From CAKZNE01 sp964485405 (GTDB taxonomy: Bacteria; Bacteroidota; Bacteroidia; Flavobacteriales; Schleiferiaceae): a DNA stretch of 64,000 nucleotides. Location of the stretch: positions 4,614 to 68,613 of the forward strand of contig CAZAJG010000019.1 in NCBI GenBank assembly GCA_964485405.1, written 5' to 3'. Shown one piece after another: positions 33,521 to 40,990 of this stretch. Position 1 is the first letter of the stretch. Every line of letters begins with the position of its first letter. Both the position numbers and the translations under genes were made by a program. The notes beneath the pieces are model-generated. The model was not told the DNA's origin. It worked only from the letters and a program-made list of their open reading frames with translations, and ran no database searches.

Positions 33521-34542
33521 TGAAAAAGGAGTATTTATATCAGCTTATAGCCTTGGGCGTTTATTTTATCTCCATGCTTTTTGAGGTGCATCATGGTGAA
33601 GTGGAATATTTGGGACAGCCTTTTCATTTTTTTCTACTTACGCTCTATCATGCGATGCTTTTTGGAGTTGTGAATTACATTCTAGTTCCTAAGTTTTTCC
33701 ACAAAAAGAAAATCCCTGTTTTTTTTATTCTGTCACTGGCTACCGTTGCTTTATTCGCTCTCCTCGAGGAGCTTGTGGTGGAAAGAGTATTGTTTTCCGG
33801 TAGCCGGGGAAAGGATGCTTTGGATGTTTTCGACATCTATTACTTTATTGGTGAAGTAGGAATCGCCTTATTGTCATTTATCATCATCAAACTGCTTTTC
33901 AATTATTTTGAGTATCAAAAAAAACTGATCTCAATTGAGAGGGATAGCCTTCAAAATGAACTAAAGTTTTTGCGTTCTCAAATCCAACCACATGTTCTAT
34001 TCAATAGTTTAAATAATCTATATGAATACACCTTGTCTAAATCAGATAAAGCACCGGAACTGGTGCTGCAACTGTCAAAGGTGTTACGCTATTTACTGTA
34101 TGAAACAGATAAGGAGCTTATTCTATTAAGGAAAGAAGTTCAATTTTTAGAAGAATACATTGCTCTACAAACAACCCAATTGGAAAATAGAGGTAAGGTT
34201 GATTTAAGAATTGAATGGGATAAATCGCACGAAACGCTTTTTATTGCTCCGTTTATTTTAATCCCATTTATTGAAAATAGCTTTAAACACAGTTTGAAGA
34301 GCAAAGAGAATGGGATAGAAATTAACATAACCATCAAAATCAAAGAGCAGACTTTTGAATTGTTTGTCTCCAATACATACGAGCATTACCCGAGAACAGA
34401 AGCCGATTTAACAAAATCAGGCATTGGACTTAAGAACGTTAAAAAGCGTTTGAATTTATTGTATCCAGAAAACCATACCTTGAATGTAACAGAGGACAAG
34501 CTGGTTTACAGTGTGCACCTGTTGTTAAATTTGAATTCATGA
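33517..34542 (+). CDS. LytS/YehU-type sensor histidine kinase
   Basis: The 341-aa kinase (ATG at 33517, in ATGATG overlapping the receptor stop) has four transmembrane helices in residues 5-145 with almost no periplasmic loops, then a His_kinase domain. The phospho-acceptor region is RSQIQPHVLFNSLNNLYEY (H in QPH), and the ATP-binding N-box/G-box are FILIPFIENSFKHSL and SGIGLKNVKKRL. It lacks a separate extracellular sensor domain, so the signal may come through the membrane or from the linked receptor. It overlaps the regulator gene by four bases (ATGA). The frame extends upstream to 33469 inside the receptor, but homology begins at the MKKEYLY region. Confidence 0.92.
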   Translation: MMKKEYLYQLIALGVYFISMLFEVHHGEVEYLGQPFHFFLLTLYHAMLFGVVNYILVPKFFHKKKIPVFFILSLATVALFALLEELVVERVLFSGSRGKDALDVFDIYYFIGEVGIALLSFIIIKLLFNYFEYQKKLISIERDSLQNELKFLRSQIQPHVLFNSLNNLYEYTLSKSDKAPELVLQLSKVLRYLLYETDKELILLRKEVQFLEEYIALQTTQLENRGKVDLRIEWDKSHETLFIAPFILIPFIENSFKHSLKSKENGIEINITIKIKEQTFELFVSNTYEHYPRTEADLTKSGIGLKNVKKRLNLLYPENHTLNVTEDKLVYSVHLLLNLNS

Positions 34543-35228
34543 AAGCACTGAATTGTGTAATTATAGAAGATCAATTGCCCGCCCAACGCATTTTGAAAGG
34601 GTATATAGAAAAAGTTCCAAACTTAACGTTGGTTGGGAGCTTTATTGACCCTACAAAGGCTTTTAATGCCTTACAAGAGTTGCCCGTGGATATTCTTTTC
34701 CTAGATATTGAGCTACCTAAAATTTCAGGTATTAACTTCTTAAAAAGCCTTAAAAATCCACCCATAGTTATTCTAACCACAGCTTTTTCTGAATATGCAG
34801 TGGAGGGGTTTGAACTTGAGGTTACCGACTATTTATTGAAGCCCTTTCCATTTGAAAGGTTCTTAAAAGCAATTTCAAAAGTTAATATGGCCATCCATGT
34901 AAATGAGGCCATGGTGAATCAGAAAGATGTATTTGTTAAGGTTAAAGGAATACTCCAAAAGATAGAACTCAACGATATTCTGTTCGTTGAAAGCAAGGGT
35001 GATTTTTCCATTATCAGAACCGAAAAAGAAGGCTATATCGTAAACCTGGCTTTGAGGGATATAGTAAGCTCTTTCGGAAAATCATTCCAAAGGTGTCATA
35101 AATCGTATGTGATAAATATGGACAACGTCCAAAAAATTATGGGCAATCAGATAAAATTCTCCAACCATACCATTCCAATTGGGAGAGTTTATAAAGAGCC
35201 TTTGTTGAGTAAAATCAGGCTTATTTAA
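34539..35228 (+). CDS. LytTR-family response regulator
   Basis: This is a 229-aa transcription factor with a receiver domain (residues 1-118) and a LytTR DNA-binding domain (about 128-229). The phospho-acceptor is Asp56 in LFLDIELP; the switch Thr is in ILTTAFSEYAVEGF, and the conserved Lys in YLLKPFPFERF completes the active site. The LytTR part shows VKVKGILQKIELNDILFVES, RCHKSYVINMDNV and IPIGRVYKEPL. LytTR proteins bind paired 9-bp direct repeats near promoters of secreted or extracellular functions. It is coupled to the LytS kinase and is the last gene of the receptor operon; it may regulate that receptor or the fibre genes nearby. Confidence 0.94.
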   Translation: MKALNCVIIEDQLPAQRILKGYIEKVPNLTLVGSFIDPTKAFNALQELPVDILFLDIELPKISGINFLKSLKNPPIVILTTAFSEYAVEGFELEVTDYLLKPFPFERFLKAISKVNMAIHVNEAMVNQKDVFVKVKGILQKIELNDILFVESKGDFSIIRTEKEGYIVNLALRDIVSSFGKSFQRCHKSYVINMDNVQKIMGNQIKFSNHTIPIGRVYKEPLLSKIRLI

Positions 35229-35270
35229 CCATATACACAGATCTCAATTGGAAACAGTCAAAATACGATT

Positions 35271-35289
35271 GTTCAGTTTTTCACTGAAC
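35271..35289. terminator. bidirectional hairpin between convergent genes
   Basis: GTTCAGT (35271-35277) pairs with ACTGAAC (35283-35289) around TTTTC. It lies between the LytTR gene and the lipoprotein stop (35281-35283) and may end both transcripts. Confidence 0.6.
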
Positions 35290-36270
35290 CTGATAACGCA
35301 CAATCACTTCATTGTCTAAAATCACATTGGTAGACCAAATGAATTCAGCATCGTCAAAAATGTCTAAATAACTGGTATATGGAGATTTGTTGTCCATTCC
35401 CAATTCAGCCGATGTGTAAATCGTAGCCGAAGGCCAGTCCGAATCATCAAAGCTGGTGGATGTCCAATCTGCAGGTATTTCCCAATGCAGAGCGTAAAAG
35501 TTACTTCCATCCGTTGCATCTGCTGTAGAGCAGTTGGATGTGCTGCGCGTTGTTCCTGTTTCGGTAGGGCAGCTTAAATCTTCAATAGGGGCGGTATAAA
35601 AAGTTTGAGCTTTCCAGTCGCTTCCAGTGCTGGCTAAAAGATCTCCATTGGCATCCTTAAAAACGGCAATCATTCCGCCATCACCGGGGTGATAAGCGGT
35701 GGCTTGACTTTCGGATCCTAATCCTAAGTTTTCTTCCCAATCCACCAGCTTCATGGCTATGGTAAATGGTCTATTGACTTTAAACTGCACAATGTGTGAG
35801 TTGAACTGGGTAAACGGAATGGCATCTTTACCTACTGGAGTGCCATTGATGTACAATTCAAAATAGTTATCCGAAAAGAGATAAGCGGTAATAATCTCGC
35901 CAGTGGCATCTATTTCTACAATATCATTGGCATCAAAAGCGGAGAGAGCGGCAGCGGCAGTGCTATGCTGTGTGCCATCCGGGTTATTAAGATCTGGTGC
36001 AAAAGGAAAAGAATTATCGATATAGTTAACATCCGCTGGTACCGTCCAAACACTATTATCGCTAGCTGTAATACTTCCTAATCCCGCAACTCTTTGCCCT
36101 TGTGGGTAAAGGTTGGTGGTTGTAGTTGTAGCAAGCCCTTGTGTAACAGAGGCTGTTCCTTTGTAATCTGATGTTTGAGGAATAGCAGGTTCTTCTATAG
36201 CATCATCTTCACTGCAATTGCAGATGGTTAAGATTAGGAAGAATGCTGTAAGTATGTTCATGGTTTTCAT
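35281..36270 (-). CDS. lipoprotein with jelly-roll-like domain, partner of the YHYH gene
   Basis: A 329-aa lipoprotein: MKTMNILTAFFLILTICNCS gives lipobox ICNC with Cys19. The body is beta-rich. SDNYFELYINGTPVGKDAIPF and IVQFKVNRPFTIAMKLVDWEE, then WEIPADWTSTSFDDSDWPSA, follow the pattern of galactose-binding/PA14-like extracellular beta sandwiches (two copies of a D-x-W-x-x-A-x-x-Y motif). Cys230/Cys245 may form a disulfide. Function is unknown. It lies 24 bases downstream of the YHYH gene and is surely co-transcribed; pairs of this kind recur in marine Bacteroidota in my recollection. Confidence 0.7.
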   Translation of the reverse strand: MKTMNILTAFFLILTICNCSEDDAIEEPAIPQTSDYKGTASVTQGLATTTTTNLYPQGQRVAGLGSITASDNSVWTVPADVNYIDNSFPFAPDLNNPDGTQHSTAAAALSAFDANDIVEIDATGEIITAYLFSDNYFELYINGTPVGKDAIPFTQFNSHIVQFKVNRPFTIAMKLVDWEENLGLGSESQATAYHPGDGGMIAVFKDANGDLLASTGSDWKAQTFYTAPIEDLSCPTETGTTRSTSNCSTADATDGSNFYALHWEIPADWTSTSFDDSDWPSATIYTSAELGMDNKSPYTSYLDIFDDAEFIWSTNVILDNEVIVRYQVQ

Positions 36271-36294
36271 GCGGATTTCGTTTTAAATTACAAA

Positions 36295-37599
36295 TTATCT
36301 TTGATACGTTTCTGTAGTTGATACGCCATTTGGACCAACAAACTCGTAGGTGTAAAGTCCATTATTGTTCCACCCATAATTGATGGTGTAATCTTCGTTA
36401 TTTAAAGAGTAGGTGAGGGAGTAGGCGTTTGTTCCTGTGGACTGAAAGTCTGTAATAGTCGCTCCATTTAGTGGTGTTAAAGCCGGACGTACTTCTTGAG
36501 TCATGGCTTGGGGAATCACTTGATTTTCTGGAGCGCTTGTATTGGGGTCTAGTGTTACTTCTCCACGCATACCCGCAATAAAATAAGGGTATTGGTCAAT
36601 CGTATGGTATTGGTAACCACCATCGGCATTGAATCTTCCCAAATATTCGTCCAATTCTTCTGTGGTTTCACCATATACTGGAAATCCATCTACAGCATAA
36701 GCAATGGGCTTGCCTGATCCAACTATAGCTTGTAAATGTGCGGGTGGCAGGTGATAGTGATAATCGTCTGCACGTCCACAGTGTCCGCCCCATTGGTCTA
36801 ATTCCCCAATGGCATTGGCATCTTCCCCTCGATTGTTGAGTGGGTTAAAAATGGGGATCCCATTGGCCGCTATAGCTATAGCGCCTTTTAAGAGGTTGGT
36901 TTGTGTGCTTAAAGGAGTATCAGATAATGCCGGTTGAATGGGAATGGCCCAGCTATTTGTTCCCGAGTAACTATGATTTATGGGTATTTGTTGCTGCCAA
37001 TTGGTGATGCCTACCATCATGTTATGGGCAGGAATTCCATTGGATTCTATGTAAAAATAGGTGTCATCCGAAAAAGTACTCACTTCTGAAAAACTACCAA
37101 AAATGGATTGCAAAAACGAGATGTCGTTTGAAGGTATATCTCCAGTTGCAGGAACTACAGAGGATGGATCATCGTCTTGACTACAGGCCGAAAGAGTAAA
37201 GAAAACTGCACCTAAAAGGCCATAAGATAGATGAAACGCTCTTTTTTGTTTGTAGTAGAGCGCAGCGGATAAAAGCACTAAAAGTGCACTGAAGCCGAGA
37301 ATTAAAGTTTTGGCAGTGTGGCTGGTGTTTTCCGCGCTTTGATTGAGGTGAGAAATGTGAGCCTCTTTTCCCAATATAAGCTCTTGGTGTTTTGGGGAAA
37401 GCGCTTCTAAATTGTAACTGAGGAGGGTATGTTCTTGGCTGAGGAAAAAAACTTTTCCGTCTTCATATTTCAGAAACTCAGCGGTTATGGGTTTATCTTC
37501 TACAATCCAAATTTTACTGTTGTTATGTCCTCCTTCATGTGCCAGCAAAGGCGATTGGAACAATAACAAACAAGCGAATAGTGCTAGGGTGTACTTCAC
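36295..37599 (-). CDS. YHYH domain-containing membrane protein
   Basis: The 434-aa product (GTG start) has a signal peptide, an exposed segment of about 80 residues rich in His at its start (HEGGHNNSKIW), a first membrane helix (about 106-122) and a second hydrophobic stretch ending in a lipobox-like SAC. The YHYH domain (about 220-330) follows, with GAIAIAANGIPIFNPLNN, DQWGGHCGRADDYHYHLPP and VDGFPVYG. The YHYH motif is named after its invariant residues and may bind a metal; its activity is unknown. The two hydrophobic stretches are an unusual layout for this family, which is typically a simple secreted or lipoprotein domain. It leads a two-gene unit with the 35281-36270 lipoprotein. Confidence 0.85.
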   Translation of the reverse strand: MKYTLALFACLLLFQSPLLAHEGGHNNSKIWIVEDKPITAEFLKYEDGKVFFLSQEHTLLSYNLEALSPKHQELILGKEAHISHLNQSAENTSHTAKTLILGFSALLVLLSAALYYKQKRAFHLSYGLLGAVFFTLSACSQDDDPSSVVPATGDIPSNDISFLQSIFGSFSEVSTFSDDTYFYIESNGIPAHNMMVGITNWQQQIPINHSYSGTNSWAIPIQPALSDTPLSTQTNLLKGAIAIAANGIPIFNPLNNRGEDANAIGELDQWGGHCGRADDYHYHLPPAHLQAIVGSGKPIAYAVDGFPVYGETTEELDEYLGRFNADGGYQYHTIDQYPYFIAGMRGEVTLDPNTSAPENQVIPQAMTQEVRPALTPLNGATITDFQSTGTNAYSLTYSLNNEDYTINYGWNNNGLYTYEFVGPNGVSTTETYQR

Positions 37600-37804
37600 G
37601 ATATTGTGTTTTCGATAGGATTTACCTTTAGACCCCGTAGCTGAGAAATTCTTTTGCTTTCAAGGAATAAATAGGATAGACCGCTCTTTTATCGAAAAGG
37701 TTTAATGTGATATCTGTACGAATTGCCCTTAAACGATTGTGTTCTCGTTCACAGATTACATTCCGGTTTCTACTGTTACCCGAATAGGTTTCTTTAAAAA
37801 TCCA

Positions 37805-37836
37805 TAAATAGAACCTCTCTGTAGAGGCTCTATTTA
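37805..37836 (-). terminator. strong hairpin after the GH64-like gene
   Basis: TAAATAGAACCTCT (37805-37818) and AGAGGCTCTATTTA (37823-37836) pair over 14 positions with one mismatch and a CTGT loop, 20 bases beyond the stop. On the minus strand it is followed by TGGATTTTT. Confidence 0.75.
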
Positions 37837-37856
37837 CGATTTAATGCTTCCTAAGT

Positions 37857-39755
37857 TTAAGAAGGCTTTTTCCATTCTGTGAGCGTAATCGTAATGGTGG
37901 TGGTAGACTCTGGAACCGGGTCAAATTTAGAAGGCACATCCGCTTGACCAGCTACAAACATGGGATTTTCATCGTAGGCAAACCCGTAGGCTTGGCCCAT
38001 TATCGTTCCTCTGGCACAGCTATCTGGCTCTGCACTTTGTAGGAAGATAGGCACACTCATGATGAAGGGTTTATTATCCAGGGTAGTGGCTTGCTGCGCA
38101 GAACCTGTATGCATAAATAAAGAGAATAAATTTTGGGTTATTCCTTCTGGATACCAATTACTCTCCGTTCCCCAGTAGGTGGATGTAAAAGCACCTGTAC
38201 CAGATGTAGGTTCACCATTAGCTACGCCTCGGTTTAAAGCCGTAACCATCTGGTTTTGTAAATTCAATAAAACGCTTTGCTCATTGGCATTGGTTACATC
38301 CCCTGTGTAAGCAAAAAGCCCTTGGTTGGCGAATACCATGTTTCCACTCGTCATAAACATGCCTTTAAGCTTAGAAAAGTAATATTGACTATTGGGCGTA
38401 GGTTGCCCTAAACTCATGGCGATTGTAACAGAAACAATTTCACCTTTTTGATTTGTGTTTACCGCGGTAATACTTACAATCCCGGCTAAACCGGCACCTT
38501 GTACGTAATAGCCTACTTTAATATCTGTGGTGTCTGAAGTTGGTGTTTCCAGCGTAAGCGTATTGTCTACAACACTTCCAGTAAAGGTGGGTTGTCCGGC
38601 AGGGCTTACGCCCAATTCAGGTAAAATGGTATACACACTGTTCGGGGGGAGAGTACCTAACTTATAGTCGAGCTCCACACTTGTTATTTGGCTTCCGGTT
38701 TTGTTTACCGTTTTTACCCACATCATATTCGCTGGAATTCCAGCACCACTTATGTACATTTTAGGCTGAATGTTGGCCTCACTAAGTGGATTGGTAAACG
38801 TAAGCGTTAAACCATCAATAGAACCTTGTATGGCGCTCCCGTTATCGGTTAAAAAGCATAATCCAACCGGATTGTAAACATAAAATGTATTGGAGTCTCC
38901 TGTTAATTTTAAAGCTTGGTGCGAAAAAGGACTGCCAGGAAGAGCTTGTGTAACACTGGAACTGGTATATACTTGTGCCGCTATACCGGTTTCTGATACG
39001 CCTTGTATGCTTAAGCCGTTGGTGGCAAATAAGGTATTCAATTCGGCATCAAAACTAGAATTGAGTGTGCTTTCTATGTTTACAAATTCTCCTTGGTCAG
39101 AAATATCGTTTAAGTAAGCGCCAGGGTTCAATAAGCCACCTCCATTTTTAGAATATTGTAAGTCTAAGAAATTCGCTTTTCCAGCATCTGAAAGCGCGTT
39201 GATAAAGGGTTTGTATGCAGTTATTACATCTTCTCGTGTCAGCTTTACAGGGTTTCCTACTTTTCCTAGGGAGCCGTTGGCATCGCTTATCTCTACTTGT
39301 AAGGGTGCGGTAAATCCATCCACGGTTTGGCTGTCTATAACCGCTCCATAGCCCGGGTTATTGGTAAACTCCGTATACGTATAAGGAGCCACAGTTGTAT
39401 TGGGCGGGTTAGGCACGTTTACTACGCTAGTACCGTTTCCAGAATAACTCACCACCGGAGGATCAGGAAATACGCTGTTCTCAGAGATGAAGAAATAGAT
39501 CCGGGCGCCATCTGTCGTCTCGGTAGTATCTACATCTATTTCGGTAATCGCAGGGCTTTTATCGCTCCCGTTTGTGCCCAAGGTAAAGGTGTTGAGATCT
39601 CCACTGCCGTTGGTAATGCTTTTAAAGCTGGCTTTGGTTCCACTACTAATGGATAATTGCTTTTGAGACTTAGAGGAAAAACCCATCACGTAGATGGTGT
39701 AATCCGTTGAACTTAATCCTGTGCTATTCACAAGAGGAATGGTAATCGTACTCAT
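37857..39755 (-). CDS. GH64-like beta-1,3-glucanase with internal duplicated insert, no signal peptide
   Basis: A 632-aa protein with GH64 (glucan endo-1,3-beta-glucosidase, thaumatin-like barrel) hallmarks: GARIYFFISE (83-92), YTYTEFTNN (Glu129, candidate acid), SQTVDGFTAPLQVEI (Asp146, candidate base), NQMVTALNRGV (501-511) and AYGFAYDENP (589-598). GH64 enzymes normally hydrolyse beta-1,3-glucans (laminarin) and are secreted, yet this one begins MSTITIPL with no signal peptide or sorting domain. Between the two halves of the fold lie two copies of a module of about 70 residues (308-377 and 390-460), both with the pattern G-x-G-x-[PA]...V...N..G...SV and ending PNS-x-Y. These may bind glucan or another ligand. 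The gene is 75 bases downstream of the TIR-STING gene in the same direction. The terminator after it closes the unit. Confidence 0.8.
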   Translation of the reverse strand: MSTITIPLVNSTGLSSTDYTIYVMGFSSKSQKQLSISSGTKASFKSITNGSGDLNTFTLGTNGSDKSPAITEIDVDTTETTDGARIYFFISENSVFPDPPVVSYSGNGTSVVNVPNPPNTTVAPYTYTEFTNNPGYGAVIDSQTVDGFTAPLQVEISDANGSLGKVGNPVKLTREDVITAYKPFINALSDAGKANFLDLQYSKNGGGLLNPGAYLNDISDQGEFVNIESTLNSSFDAELNTLFATNGLSIQGVSETGIAAQVYTSSSVTQALPGSPFSHQALKLTGDSNTFYVYNPVGLCFLTDNGSAIQGSIDGLTLTFTNPLSEANIQPKMYISGAGIPANMMWVKTVNKTGSQITSVELDYKLGTLPPNSVYTILPELGVSPAGQPTFTGSVVDNTLTLETPTSDTTDIKVGYYVQGAGLAGIVSITAVNTNQKGEIVSVTIAMSLGQPTPNSQYYFSKLKGMFMTSGNMVFANQGLFAYTGDVTNANEQSVLLNLQNQMVTALNRGVANGEPTSGTGAFTSTYWGTESNWYPEGITQNLFSLFMHTGSAQQATTLDNKPFIMSVPIFLQSAEPDSCARGTIMGQAYGFAYDENPMFVAGQADVPSKFDPVPESTTTITITLTEWKKPS

Positions 39756-39830
39756 TTTATGTGGTTTTTAAATGTTTCATTTTTTTTGGAGCTTTATGAA
39801 AGCTCGGAGTAGGAGAGGAGGCGGGTATGC

Positions 39831-40775
39831 TTAAAAGGTATATTCAATAAACTTTAGGATGCTTTTGCTGAAAGGGTCGCGTATCAATTTGGTTTTTAAT
39901 ACCGTTAAGAAGTTATGAATCTCCCGTGCCTCAATCAATTTAAACTCTTTTGATTCTGTTTGTCCGTCTTTTAAATACAGAGCAATGGAATCATAAACCG
40001 CGGTTAGTGTAGTAGGGATGTCGCAGATTATGAGCTTATTCGGGTTATTTGAGTCTTGAGCTATTCGGGTTCGAATACCTCGCCCGGTTTCGGGCTTAAA
40101 TTCGTGCCTCGTAAGTTTGTTTATTTTAAAATAGTGATCCGCGCTATCCTGCATATTATGCTGAAGTACACTCGGAATCACAATCTGAATTTCAAATTCT
40201 TCATACCGAACGTGATCGATTTCCACAAAATCTTTGGTTCGTAAATAATCACATATTCTTTTCACAAAATTTTCATAGAAACCCATAGCTATTGCTGTAG
40301 ACGGCAATAAGCCAAGTTCAGATAATTTGTATTTTTCTTGGATGTGTGCTGCGATGACTTGCAGTTGGTGGGTTAGCGATTTGTAATCTCCTTCTTTAGC
40401 CGTTTTATTAAACTCAGATAAGTAGATACCCTCCATATCACTTGGCCGTTTGGCTTCATCTTCCAAAAGGATTAAAGTTCTAAATTTACCCAGCCTACCC
40501 ATAAACAGACCGTACTCAAACAAAACATTGTCTCGGGCTGCATATTGATCTTCCCCGCGGGAGTGGATGCGATCATCTTTGGTGGCTACCAGAATCCCAA
40601 AATCAAACATGCTTCCTGCTTTAAGCAAAGAATCTAAGTAGGAAGTACTCAAACCAAACACGGTTCCATCATTCCACAAAACACAATCAAAATCCTTGCT
40701 GAGCACCTCTTTAACTGTATTTGCCACCTCAAGTCCTTCGGAGGAGGAGCCTATGAATATTCTGGGTTTGTTCAT
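39831..40775 (-). CDS. TIR-STING fusion (Cap12-type CBASS effector)
   Basis: A 314-aa two-domain protein. Residues 1-150 form a CAP12/Pycsar-type TIR domain: PRIFIGSSSEGLEVA, DFGILVATKDDR, and RDNVLFEYGLFMGRLG with the likely catalytic Glu87, suggesting NADase activity. Residues 155-314 match bacterial STING: LPSTAIAMGFYENFVKRI (157-173; aromatic residue for stacking the cyclic dinucleotide), FEIQIVIPSVL, GRGIRTRIAQDS (arginines that contact phosphate or guanine) and LIICDIPTTL (lid/floor). In known CBASS loci this effector is activated by c-di-GMP from an adjacent CD-NTase, oligomerises into filaments and depletes NAD+. No CD-NTase lies in the flanking genes. The protein is cytoplasmic. The start ATG at 40775 is the only good one. 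It may share a transcript with the GH64-like gene. Confidence 0.85.
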   Translation of the reverse strand: MNKPRIFIGSSSEGLEVANTVKEVLSKDFDCVLWNDGTVFGLSTSYLDSLLKAGSMFDFGILVATKDDRIHSRGEDQYAARDNVLFEYGLFMGRLGKFRTLILLEDEAKRPSDMEGIYLSEFNKTAKEGDYKSLTHQLQVIAAHIQEKYKLSELGLLPSTAIAMGFYENFVKRICDYLRTKDFVEIDHVRYEEFEIQIVIPSVLQHNMQDSADHYFKINKLTRHEFKPETGRGIRTRIAQDSNNPNKLIICDIPTTLTAVYDSIALYLKDGQTESKEFKLIEAREIHNFLTVLKTKLIRDPFSKSILKFIEYTF

Positions 40776-40939
40776 GTTTTGTTCTTTGATAAGATGCAGC
40801 GGTTAGCTAGGATCATTCTTAAATCTGATGTTTTTATGGTTCTATTTTGTAGAACGGTCTAGTATAAGAATAGTAGCGGGTTTTTAAGCACTAACTTTTC
40901 GGTTAAACACAGACCTTTTTTATATTTACTTACTTTCGC

Positions 40940-40983
40940 TTTAGCGATTAAACCGCTATTATTTTTATACATTGTTGTACACC
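40940..40983. repeat. left inverted repeat of the TIR-nuclease cassette
   Basis: This segment contains TTTAGCGAT (40940-40948) and GTTGTACACC (40974-40983), both present in reverse complement on the other side of the TIR-nuclease gene at 42394-42414. Here they are separated by 25 extra bases. Confidence 0.55.
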
Positions 40984-40990
40984 GTTTTTT

